A stretch of 28,927 bases of DNA from Bacteroidota bacterium (GTDB taxonomy: Bacteria; Bacteroidota; Bacteroidia; B-17B0; B-17BO): the NCBI GenBank assembly GCA_025356715.1, contig JANXRU010000347.1, positions 1 through 28,927 on the forward strand, in the 5' to 3' direction. Positions 1 to 7,369 of the stretch are shown in pieces. Every line of letters begins with the position of its first letter. Positions within the stretch are counted from its first letter, which is position 1. The notes under the pieces were generated by a model. It was given only the letters and a program-made list of their open reading frames with translations, did no database searches and was not told the DNA's origin. Both the position numbers and the translations under genes were made by a program.

Positions 1-191
1 TTAAAGTGGATACTTGCTTTTAATCCAGACATAACACCTTCTGCTCTTCCGCCTTTAAATGCGACTGAATAATCACCTTCCTTTACTTTGTAATGATAAG
101 ATTGAATTATCGTAAATGCTGAAATCAGTATTACGGATAAGGTAACTATAATGATCGCTGTTGTTTTTTTTATGACGTTTATCTTTACCAT
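1..191 (-). CDS. YceI-like domain protein, N-terminal part (runs off left edge)
   Basis: The reverse strand is open from an ATG at 191-189 to the window edge, giving 63 residues without a stop. After a short basic N-terminus, residues about 9-28 form one hydrophobic segment (signal anchor or uncleaved signal peptide). Then follow YKVKEGDYSVAF and GLKASIHF, which resemble the first two beta strands of the YceI lipocalin-like fold as found in Bacteroidota. YceI proteins bind isoprenoid-type lipids in the periplasm; the exact ligand here is unknown. The start codon overlaps the stop region of the upstream beta-barrel gene (ATGGTAA arrangement), so the two are very probably one transcript with coupled translation. 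The call rests on a short stretch; the missing C-terminus would settle it. Confidence 0.72.
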   Translation of the reverse strand, partial: MVKINVIKKTTAIIIVTLSVILISAFTIIQSYHYKVKEGDYSVAFKGGRAEGVMSGLKASIHF

Positions 192-856
192 TCTGCAGGC
201 CCATATTTAGAGGTTATTTTTGATTTTGGAAATCCTAAATAATATAGTTGATCAAACCATATTAAAAATTTAAAGGCATAGGTTGGTGAATTTAATTTGT
301 TACCAAGGGATTTATTGTTTTGTAAAGTAAAACGGTACGCAATGTCTGTTCCTAATCCGCACCATCGTAATAATTTAAACTGTACGGATATTCCAGGTTC
401 GTATAATAATAAGTAGTCTTTAGAAGTCGACACATCTTGGGCTCCATTGTTATAATTATACCATGTTAAACCAGCTCCCCATTGCAAAGGAACACTTAGC
501 TGCCAACGCTTGGTTTTATGGAAAACAAAATCTGTATAAAAAGCGACGTACCCAAATTTTAAATAATGGGTTGCCGTATCTGTCATTCCTAAATAATTGG
601 TAATTATTTTTTTGTCCTGTATATCAGAACTAAGCCAGCTGTAACCAATACCGACTCTTAATTTTTTTTGAAAAATAAGTCCTAATCTTACACCAGTTAC
701 TTTTGCTCTGCCATTTTCAATAAAAGAATTACGGGTTTCAATTCGTGCATCTATCCCCGGCCTTTTGTGTGTAATAGATTGGAGCGTGTCTAAAAACTGA
801 GCATAAGCAGTCATACAAAATAGTAAAACGGTTATCAGACTGATTTTTTTAAACAC
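185..856 (-). CDS. Putative outer-membrane beta-barrel protein, 223 aa
   Basis: A signal peptide covers residues 1 to about 19 (KK, hydrophobic core, AYA-Q cleavage site). The rest has alternating polar and aromatic residues typical of amphipathic beta strands, for example LRVGIGYSWL, YVAFYTDFVF and AYKF-like strands near the end, and no hydrophobic helix. I read it as a small outer-membrane barrel of a family common in Bacteroidota but without a characterised role. The start is GTG at 856, placed directly before the KK n-region. The gene is divergent from recG, with about 120 bp between them. It is followed without a gap by the YceI-like gene, whose ATG lies inside its last codons. The pairing suggests an envelope lipid or surface function, which is inference. 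Confidence 0.75.
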   Translation of the reverse strand: MFKKISLITVLLFCMTAYAQFLDTLQSITHKRPGIDARIETRNSFIENGRAKVTGVRLGLIFQKKLRVGIGYSWLSSDIQDKKIITNYLGMTDTATHYLKFGYVAFYTDFVFHKTKRWQLSVPLQWGAGLTWYNYNNGAQDVSTSKDYLLLYEPGISVQFKLLRWCGLGTDIAYRFTLQNNKSLGNKLNSPTYAFKFLIWFDQLYYLGFPKSKITSKYGPAEW

Positions 857-961
857 TTGATTAATTTAATAATAAGTAAAAGTAAGAGATAATCATACTT
901 CTCTATAACTAGATTTTTAATTTTACTTAAATGCAAGTGTTTATAAATCTTCCATCAATAA

Positions 962-992
962 TTGCTTTAACCTTTTGTGAATTGTAATTTTA
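962..992 (+). promoter_or_regulatory. Candidate recG promoter
   Basis: A TTG at 962-964 is followed after 20 bp by TAATTTTA at 985-992, which matches seven of eight positions of the Bacteroidota -7 box TAnnTTTG. If used, transcription would begin close to 998, where a second in-frame GTG of recG lies. This is a short match in AT-rich DNA, so confidence is low. Confidence 0.35.
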
Positions 993-3118
993 CAAGAGTG
1001 AATCAGCAGCCATATACATCGTTATTGGATTATCCAATTGAGTACCTGAAGGGTATTGGGCCATTGCGTGCGGAGGCTTTGAAACAAGAGTTAGGTATAC
1101 ATACCTATCAGCAATTTTTAACTCATTACCCTTTTCGATACGTTGATAAAACACAATTTCAAAGTGTGAGAGAAGTGATAGAGGATGGGGCTTATTATCA
1201 GTTACGAGGCCATATTATTCAATTAGAAATTGTTGGAGAAAAGCGAACCAAACGCTTAGTAGCCAAATTCAATGATTTATCAGGAGTGTTAGAATTAGTT
1301 TGGTTTCAGGGATACAAATGGATGTATGAGAAATTAAAAGCTGAGCATGAATATATTATTTATGGGAAAGCAACATCTTATGGTGGTCGATTTAATATGG
1401 CTCATCCAGATATTGAAATAGTAAATGAATTAGTCTTGGCTAATCAATCTGCTTTTCAAGCGGTGTATCATAGTACTGAAAAATTAAAATTTAAAAGTTT
1501 AGATAGTGATGGTATTCGTAAAGCTCAAAGGCAATTATATTATTTATTAACTGAGCAATCTATTCCTGAAACCCTTATTCCATCAATCATTCACGACTTT
1601 CATTTTTTATCACGTTGTGAATCGGTAAAGCAAATTCATTTTCCAGATTCAAAAGAACTATTAGACAAAGCGAGGTATCGCTTAAAGTTTGAAGAATTAT
1701 TTTTTCTTCAACTCAAATTATTGCGTAATCATTCGATACGTAATGTGACGATTAAAGGTGCTGTATTTTCAAAAGTTGGTGAGGTTTTTACTAATTTTTA
1801 TAATCATTATTTGCCATTTGAATTAACCTCTGCACAAAAACGTGTTGTAAAGGAAATTCGTTTGAATATGGGATCTGGCAAACAAATGAGTAGGTTGGTG
1901 CAAGGCGATGTTGGTAGTGGAAAAACATTAGTTGCTTTACTATCCATGTTATTAGCTTGCGATAATGGATTCCAATCTTGCTTAATGGCACCCACTGAAA
2001 TTTTAGCTAAACAACACTTTGATACGATTAGTAAATTAATTGAATCGCTTGGAATAAAGGTAGCCATACTTACAGGTTCTTCTAAAACTAAGGAAAGACG
2101 AGTAATTCATGATCAGTTAGAGTCTGGAGAAATTCATATTTTAATTGGTACGCATGCTGTTATTGAAGATGTGGTTGTATTTAAAAATTTGGGTTTAGTA
2201 GTTATTGATGAACAACATCGCTTTGGAGTGGCTCAACGGGCAAAGCTTCATAAAAAAAATGAACAACCGCCACACGTGTTAATTATGACAGCTACGCCAA
2301 TACCAAGAACGTTAGCTATGACGTTGTATGGAGAATTAGATACATCTGTTATTGATGAATTACCACCAGGGCGGAAACCCATTACTACTATGCACTTTAT
2401 GGAAAGTCAGCGTTTGCGATTAATTGGTTTTATGAAACAAGAAATTGCGTTGGGAAGACAAATATATGTTGTTTATCCGCTCATTCAAGAAAGTGAAAAA
2501 TTAGATTTTCAAAATTTACAAAATGGTTATGATGCACTGTTAGATGACTTTCCGCCACCTCAGTTTCAAATTAGCATTGTACATGGAAAATTAAAATCTA
2601 AAGAAAAAGAATTTGAAATGCAACGGTTTATTAAAAAAGAAACACAAATAATGGTTGCTACCACAGTGATTGAAGTGGGGGTTAATATTCCAAATGCATC
2701 TGTTATGGTTATCGAAAGTGCTGAGCGATTTGGATTATCTCAACTACATCAATTACGTGGTAGAGTAGGGCGTGGTGCAGATAAATCATATTGTATTTTA
2801 ATGACTTCGTATAAATTAGGAGCTGATAGTAAATTGAGAATGGAAACAATGGTTAGAACCAATGATGGATTTGAAATTAGTGAAGTGGATTTAAAATTAC
2901 GTGGCCCAGGCGATTTGGATGGAACGCAGCAAAGTGGTATTCTCGATTTAAAAATTGCCGACTTAGCACAAGACGGTCAAATATTAACATTGGCAAGGTC
3001 TACAGCGCAAGCCATTTTAAATGAAGATCAACAATTAACTAAACCTGAAAATCAATTATTGGTATATCAATTAGATAAGCAAAGTAAAACAAAAGAATCT
3101 TGGCGGAAAATCGGCTAA
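977..3118 (+). CDS. recG: ATP-dependent DNA helicase RecG
   Basis: This 713-residue protein is RecG, the monomeric helicase that reverses stalled replication forks and processes branched recombination intermediates. The N-terminal wedge/OB-fold region (about residues 60-160) binds the branch. Helicase motifs are all visible: Walker A GDVGSGKT at about 310, the DEQH box at about 411, TATPIPRT near 438, and motif VI QLRGRVGRG at about 592, followed by the C-terminal RecG region. The length is normal for the family. The start is uncertain. The GTG at 977 gives the longest frame, but an in-frame GTG at 998 lies just downstream of a promoter-like pair (TTG at 962, TAATTTTA at 985), so a nearly leaderless start at 998 is a serious alternative. 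The gene has its own orientation and no obvious operon partner. Confidence 0.97.
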   Translation: MNCNFTRVNQQPYTSLLDYPIEYLKGIGPLRAEALKQELGIHTYQQFLTHYPFRYVDKTQFQSVREVIEDGAYYQLRGHIIQLEIVGEKRTKRLVAKFNDLSGVLELVWFQGYKWMYEKLKAEHEYIIYGKATSYGGRFNMAHPDIEIVNELVLANQSAFQAVYHSTEKLKFKSLDSDGIRKAQRQLYYLLTEQSIPETLIPSIIHDFHFLSRCESVKQIHFPDSKELLDKARYRLKFEELFFLQLKLLRNHSIRNVTIKGAVFSKVGEVFTNFYNHYLPFELTSAQKRVVKEIRLNMGSGKQMSRLVQGDVGSGKTLVALLSMLLACDNGFQSCLMAPTEILAKQHFDTISKLIESLGIKVAILTGSSKTKERRVIHDQLESGEIHILIGTHAVIEDVVVFKNLGLVVIDEQHRFGVAQRAKLHKKNEQPPHVLIMTATPIPRTLAMTLYGELDTSVIDELPPGRKPITTMHFMESQRLRLIGFMKQEIALGRQIYVVYPLIQESEKLDFQNLQNGYDALLDDFPPPQFQISIVHGKLKSKEKEFEMQRFIKKETQIMVATTVIEVGVNIPNASVMVIESAERFGLSQLHQLRGRVGRGADKSYCILMTSYKLGADSKLRMETMVRTNDGFEISEVDLKLRGPGDLDGTQQSGILDLKIADLAQDGQILTLARSTAQAILNEDQQLTKPENQLLVYQLDKQSKTKESWRKIG

Positions 3119-3136
3119 AAGCAAACTCCATTTTTG

Positions 3137-3144
3137 TAGCTTTG
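3137..3144 (+). promoter_or_regulatory. Candidate -7 box before the 3205 gene
   Basis: TAGCTTTG is a perfect TAnnTTTG box about 60 bp before the small secreted gene. No TTG is present at the expected 17-23 bp upstream, so this is only half of a promoter by sequence. Confidence 0.4.
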
Positions 3145-3168
3145 TTTTTTAATTAAAATAGTTTAATT

Positions 3169-3211
3169 TTGATATCATAAAATTGATATCATAAAATTGA
3201 TATAATGAAAA
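3169..3211 (+). repeat. Three tandem 14-bp repeats ending in a start codon
   Basis: The unit TTGATATCATAAAA occurs perfectly at 3169-3182 and 3183-3196. It is followed by a variant, TTGATATAATGAAAA, at 3197-3211. The change in the third copy creates the ATG start codon of the downstream gene, so the start sits inside the repeat array. Each perfect unit contains the palindrome GATATC. Confidence 0.85.
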
Positions 3212-3474
3212 ATTTGGTATTTATTTATTTGTTTATTTTTGGCTGTATGCTAACCTTAAGTGCAAAACAGCAACCAACTATTAAAGATTGTGTGAAACAT
3301 CCACAAATTGTAAAAATAAATACGCCAGTTTCGGTAGAAAAATCAAAAGTTCAAACTTCTGAAAGGATTGTTAAATCATCAAAAAGTCTTAATTCGATTC
3401 CTTATTTCTCCATATTCAATTTTATCAATTTCTTTTATACAAAAGATACCCTTGATAATATTAAAGTGATGTAA
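3205..3474 (+). CDS. Small secreted hypothetical protein, 89 aa
   Basis: I do not recognise the family. Residues 1 to about 20 form a signal peptide (basic start, hydrophobic core, LSA-K cleavage site). The mature part is about 69 residues, rich in Lys and Ser, with an aromatic stretch near the end (PYFSIFNFINFFYTKD). A single Cys remains after cleavage. It has its own terminator and a candidate -7 box, which supports a real gene, but it is short and lies in AT-rich DNA, so a chance reading frame cannot be excluded. Confidence 0.5.
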   Translation: MKNLVFIYLFIFGCMLTLSAKQQPTIKDCVKHPQIVKINTPVSVEKSKVQTSERIVKSSKSLNSIPYFSIFNFINFFYTKDTLDNIKVM

Positions 3475-3505
3475 TGAGTTTGTAAATTTTAAAAATCATT
3501 AAACT

Positions 3506-3542
3506 AAAAAGGCTCGTATATTATTTGTACGAGCCTTTTTTT
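3506..3542. terminator. Bidirectional intrinsic terminator
   Basis: The arms GGCTCGTA (3511-3518) and TACGAGCC (3528-3535) pair perfectly around a 9-base loop. They are flanked by five A on the left and seven T on the right, so the hairpin works on both strands. It separates the convergent 3205 and DUF1761 genes. Confidence 0.93.
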
Positions 3543-3563
3543 GGTAAAAAAATTACGAGTAAA

Positions 3564-4067
3564 TTACATCCAAGCACATAAGATGCCTCCCATTAATCCC
3601 ATGGTCACAATCCAATAACTAGCATTAATAGCAATGTATTTAAAACTTTTGCGTTCAAACAGAGCACTCGTAGCAATAACTGGCATTGCTACAAATAAAC
3701 CACCTATAACACCATGAAGCAAACCATGCTTAAACGTACGGTGACTCGTCCCCACTAAATCCATTACTGATTTATATATAGATCCTTCAGGCGTAGCAAT
3801 ATCTTTTATCTGTTCTTGATAATCAAAAAATGCAGAAGTAATATGGTATTGATGAATAACCATAAATTGTAAAGAAAATGAAAGCAAAAAACTTAAAATA
3901 AGACTTACTCCAAAAATAACGACCATGTTTGCTCCTTTTAATTTTTCTTCGGTTAAGCCACAAGCCTGCATCCATGCATTTCCTAATGTTTTAGGGTTAT
4001 ACCAAATAAATCCAACTAATGTTGGTACTAATGCAGCTACGATAACTGCTAAAAAATTCATATTCAT
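3564..4067 (-). CDS. DUF1761 family integral membrane protein
   Basis: The protein from the ATG at 4067 is 167 residues with four hydrophobic segments: an N-terminal MNMNFLAVIVAALVPTLVGF helix, one in the middle (VVIFGVSLILSFLLSFSLQF), and two near the end. The first helix followed by IWYNPKTLGNAWM is characteristic of DUF1761, a small membrane family of unknown function. The reading frame stays open to an ATG at 4169, and one at 4145 has an AGGAG-like sequence in front. I prefer 4067 (or 4061) because it is where the family homology begins and because a good promoter lies at 4092-4121, inside the longer frame. It converges on the 3205 gene and shares its terminator. Confidence 0.82.
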   Translation of the reverse strand: MNMNFLAVIVAALVPTLVGFIWYNPKTLGNAWMQACGLTEEKLKGANMVVIFGVSLILSFLLSFSLQFMVIHQYHITSAFFDYQEQIKDIATPEGSIYKSVMDLVGTSHRTFKHGLLHGVIGGLFVAMPVIATSALFERKSFKYIAINASYWIVTMGLMGGILCAWM

Positions 4068-4091
4068 ATTTAATTTATTTAAGGGTTTAAT

Positions 4092-4121
4092 CAAAGATAT
4101 ATTTTTAAAACGACTTACCAA
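4092..4121 (-). promoter_or_regulatory. Promoter of the DUF1761 gene
   Basis: On the reverse strand, TTG (4121-4119) is followed after 19 bp by TATCTTTG (4099-4092), a perfect TAnnTTTG box. Transcription would start near 4085, about 18 bases before the ATG at 4067. This decides the start choice for that gene. Confidence 0.68.
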
Positions 4122-4211
4122 ATTTCGAAAAACTTCGTCTTTCATAAAAAAACTCCTTTCTAAAATCATTTAGCAATAATTTAACATTTCCACTAGAATA
4201 ATTTTTCTTAA

Positions 4212-4248
4212 GTTTAGAAAACTAAACATGTTGAGGATTATTTCTCAA
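4212..4248. promoter_or_regulatory. Two adjacent small inverted repeats before the amidase gene
   Basis: GTTTAG-AAAA-CTAAAC (4212-4227) and TTGAG-N8-CTCAA (4231-4248) lie side by side 20-55 bp upstream of the amidase start. They could be an operator or transcript hairpins. Arms of five to six bases are weak evidence in AT-rich DNA. Confidence 0.3.
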
Positions 4249-4266
4249 TAAAAAAATAGGATTTCT

Positions 4267-7200
4267 ATGAATAAACTTTTACTACTTCTTGCAACTGTAT
4301 TTACTTTTCAAACACAAGCAAACTCATTTTCCGATTTATTAGTTACTAATAATTACGACGCATCGTTTCGTAAAGCGTACAGTCTTAATCCTTCTATTCC
4401 AAAAGGTGTTTTAGAGTCTATCGCCTTTTCGCAAACACGCTTTTATCATTTAGATGATACTCAGCAACCAAGCTGTATAGGTTATCCAAAAGCTTATGGA
4501 GTAATGGGATTAACAGAGAATGGGCAAGGTTATTTTAGAAATAACTTAATTTATATTTCTCAATTGTCTGGCTATTCTGTGGCTGATATAAAAGCTGATC
4601 CTGAAAAAAATATTTTAGCCTATGCCAAAGCGTTCTCATTGTTGCAAACACAACAATCTATTTCTGGAAATACTTTAGTTGATTATCAACCTATTTTTGT
4701 TGCGCTTAGTGAATTACCTTTAGCAGCAAATATTCAAAGTGATTTTGTGATGAATACTCACTTATACCAACTATATTGGTTTTTATCACAAGGTGAATTT
4801 CAAGATTTTTATGGTTTCCCGGATTATGGAATTAATCTTGAAACAGTTTTTGGAGCAAATTATGAAATACTAAGTTCAAATGCTGTTACTGTTTCTTCTA
4901 CTGCTGTTACTAATAATTCAGGTGCATCATACCGTTCATCGGGTTCAATTAATTCAACGATGTCTACCGATTATCCACCTGCTATATGGAATGCCGCTGC
5001 TTCTTGTAATTATAGTTCTCGAAGTGGAACCGCCATTACAGCTGTTGTGGTGCATGATGTAGAAGGAACCTATGCCGGATGTATTTCATGGTTTCAAAAT
5101 TGTGCAGCAAGTGTATCAGCCCATTATGTGGCTCGTAGTTCAGATGGTCAAATTACTCAAATGGTTTTAGAGTCAAATAAGGCTTGGCACATTGGTTCAG
5201 AAAATCCATATACAATTGGTATTGAGCACGAAGGTTATGTAAATGTAGCAAGTTGGTACACAACAGCTATGTATCAAGGTAGTGCAGATTTAGTAAGAGA
5301 TATTTGTTCGAGTAATGCTATTAATCCTTTGCGTACTTATTTTGGCCCAGGCTGTAGTGGCACAACAGCTCAATGTTTGCAAGGCACTTGTGTAAAAGTA
5401 AAAGGTCATCAAATGTATCCTAATCAAACACATGATGACCCAGGACCAAATTGGAATTGGGAAACGTATTATAAATTAATAAATAATGCACCGGCAATTA
5501 CTACAGTAACAGCTACTGGCGGTTCATTTTACGATACTGGTGGTTCTACTGCAAATTATGGTGATGATGAGAGAAAGTTATGGTTATTTCAACCCGCAGG
5601 AGCAACCTCTGTAAGTATGAATTTCACCTCTTTTGCTGTAGAAAATGGGTATGATTATCTTTTTATTTATGATGGGTCAACCACTAATTCACCTTTAATT
5701 GGTAAGTACACAAGTTCTGTTTCTCCTGGCAATATTAACTCAAGCGGTTCAAGTTTATTAATTGAATTTAGATCAGATTGTGCAACTAATCAAGCAGGTT
5801 GGGTAGCAACATACACAAGTAATGCCGTGCCTACAGGTACTACATCTTCTGATGTTATTTCTCCTACTACATTAGCTTCGTCGGTTGGTGCTTGGAAAAC
5901 GGCTAATTTTACAGAAACGTTTACAGACGCCGATAATGCAGGAGGTTCAGGTTTAGATAAAAGTTTTTATCAGGTAATTGATTTTGATGGAACTGAGTGG
6001 AGAGGTAATTACACTCACGGATTTTTCTCAGATAATTTTGATGTAGCAATTCACCCTGAATGGACCCAAAAAACAGGCGTATGGGGTATTAATACAAATT
6101 CATTAGAACAAACTGATGAAATTAGCGTGGCAGCAGCTAACACTAACATTTATGCTGCGCTTACACAAACCTTATCTAATCGTTATTTATATAATTTTAA
6201 AGGAAAAATTGGTGGTTCAGGAACTAATCGTCGCGCAGGATTTCACTTTTTTGTAGATAGACCAGATTCTTCTAATCGTTATAATTCATATTTTGTTTAT
6301 GTGCGATTATCTGCTACAGCAACTCCAACGGCAACTATTGAAATATACAAAACAGTAAATAATGTGTTTAGTTTAAAAGTAAATCCGGTGATTACAGTTG
6401 TTCCAAATCAATGGTATGATTATAAAGTTATTTTTGATAGAATCACTGGAAAAATAGATGTGTATCAAGATAATAGTATAGTTGCAACTTGGACAGATCC
6501 TACTCCTCATACGATTGGTAATTATATTTCTTTTAGAAGCGGAAATTGTATTTGGAGTTTAGATGAAATAAAAGTCTATCGTTCTCGTTTAGCTGGTTCC
6601 GCAGTAGTTTCAGTAGGTAGTGGAAATTCAAATGACGCGCGTTACCAAAATCCTAACCCAACTACTAATGCGTGTAAAGTAAAATCAATTGTGAATGATG
6701 TGGCTGGAAATCTATCCTCTATTTATTATGATGATATCAATGTAGATTGGACACCTCCATCAAATATTATGTCTATTAAAGATGGGAAAAATGCAGACAT
6801 TAACACAGTTATTACGAGCGATTCTTTATCAGCAAATTGGTCTTCTTCAAAAGATCCTCACTCTGGTATTTCAAAATATTGGTATTCAATTGGTACAACG
6901 CCAGGAGCTATTAATACGCTTGGTTGGACAGGCAATTTAGCAGATACACTTGTGACTGCTAAAAGTTTAACGCTAACCGCTGGACAAGTATATTATTTTA
7001 ATGTGAAATCAGAAGATGGAGCAGGTATGCAAAGCGCTGTTATTAGTACGAATGGACAAACCGTTAACATAGCAACAGGTGTTAAAGATATTCAAGAAAG
7101 CAATTTAATTTCTGTTTATCCAAATCCTTTTACAAATAATTTTGATATTAGTATGACATTGAATAATGATAGTGATGTTGAATTAGCTATTGTGGATGCA

Positions 7201-7356
7201 CTTGGGAAAGAAGTAGTTATTTATCATACGAAAGAAAGTAAAGGCGTTTTTACAAAAACAATCGATGCCAATTCTTTAAATTTAAGTAATGGATCATACT
7301 TTGTAAAAGTGAAATTGAATAACAATGTCCTTTACAAAAAAATGATAAAGAATTAA
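4267..7356 (+). CDS. Secreted N-acetylmuramoyl-L-alanine amidase with CUB domain and T9SS type A signal
   Basis: This 1029-residue modular enzyme should be exported through the type IX system and cut the amide between muramic acid and L-Ala of peptidoglycan. Order of domains: signal peptide (1-18); a lysozyme/transglycosylase-like N-terminal region (about 35-140; SIPKGVLESIAF with E50, then YGVMGLT); Amidase_2 domain (about 256-405) with likely zinc ligands H263, H381 and D391 (in GHQ and DDPGP) and E320 in IGIEHEG; a CUB domain (about 411-518); a beta-rich concanavalin-like region (about 580-775); an Fn3-like region (about 830-935); and a C-terminal sorting domain (about 940-1029, VYPNPF near its start, GSYFVKV near its end). 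Such enzymes are secreted lysins of competitors or handle the cell's own wall; the export signal favours an outside target, which is inference. Confidence 0.92.
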   Translation: MNKLLLLLATVFTFQTQANSFSDLLVTNNYDASFRKAYSLNPSIPKGVLESIAFSQTRFYHLDDTQQPSCIGYPKAYGVMGLTENGQGYFRNNLIYISQLSGYSVADIKADPEKNILAYAKAFSLLQTQQSISGNTLVDYQPIFVALSELPLAANIQSDFVMNTHLYQLYWFLSQGEFQDFYGFPDYGINLETVFGANYEILSSNAVTVSSTAVTNNSGASYRSSGSINSTMSTDYPPAIWNAAASCNYSSRSGTAITAVVVHDVEGTYAGCISWFQNCAASVSAHYVARSSDGQITQMVLESNKAWHIGSENPYTIGIEHEGYVNVASWYTTAMYQGSADLVRDICSSNAINPLRTYFGPGCSGTTAQCLQGTCVKVKGHQMYPNQTHDDPGPNWNWETYYKLINNAPAITTVTATGGSFYDTGGSTANYGDDERKLWLFQPAGATSVSMNFTSFAVENGYDYLFIYDGSTTNSPLIGKYTSSVSPGNINSSGSSLLIEFRSDCATNQAGWVATYTSNAVPTGTTSSDVISPTTLASSVGAWKTANFTETFTDADNAGGSGLDKSFYQVIDFDGTEWRGNYTHGFFSDNFDVAIHPEWTQKTGVWGINTNSLEQTDEISVAAANTNIYAALTQTLSNRYLYNFKGKIGGSGTNRRAGFHFFVDRPDSSNRYNSYFVYVRLSATATPTATIEIYKTVNNVFSLKVNPVITVVPNQWYDYKVIFDRITGKIDVYQDNSIVATWTDPTPHTIGNYISFRSGNCIWSLDEIKVYRSRLAGSAVVSVGSGNSNDARYQNPNPTTNACKVKSIVNDVAGNLSSIYYDDINVDWTPPSNIMSIKDGKNADINTVITSDSLSANWSSSKDPHSGISKYWYSIGTTPGAINTLGWTGNLADTLVTAKSLTLTAGQVYYFNVKSEDGAGMQSAVISTNGQTVNIATGVKDIQESNLISVYPNPFTNNFDISMTLNNDSDVELAIVDALGKEVVIYHTKESKGVFTKTIDANSLNLSNGSYFVKVKLNNNVLYKKMIKN

Positions 7357-7369
7357 TTTTAAATTGAGG

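Noticed and set aside
4068..4169. N-terminal extension of the DUF1761 protein, with an AGGAG-like site before an ATG at 4145
   Set aside because: The family homology begins at 4067-4061 and a good promoter lies within the extension. Strong Shine-Dalgarno sites are not usual in this phylum. It remains a minor possibility.
7357..7369. Terminator between the convergent amidase and WG-repeat genes
   Set aside because: The gap is only 13 bp and no hairpin with a T run is visible there or in the ends of the two genes.
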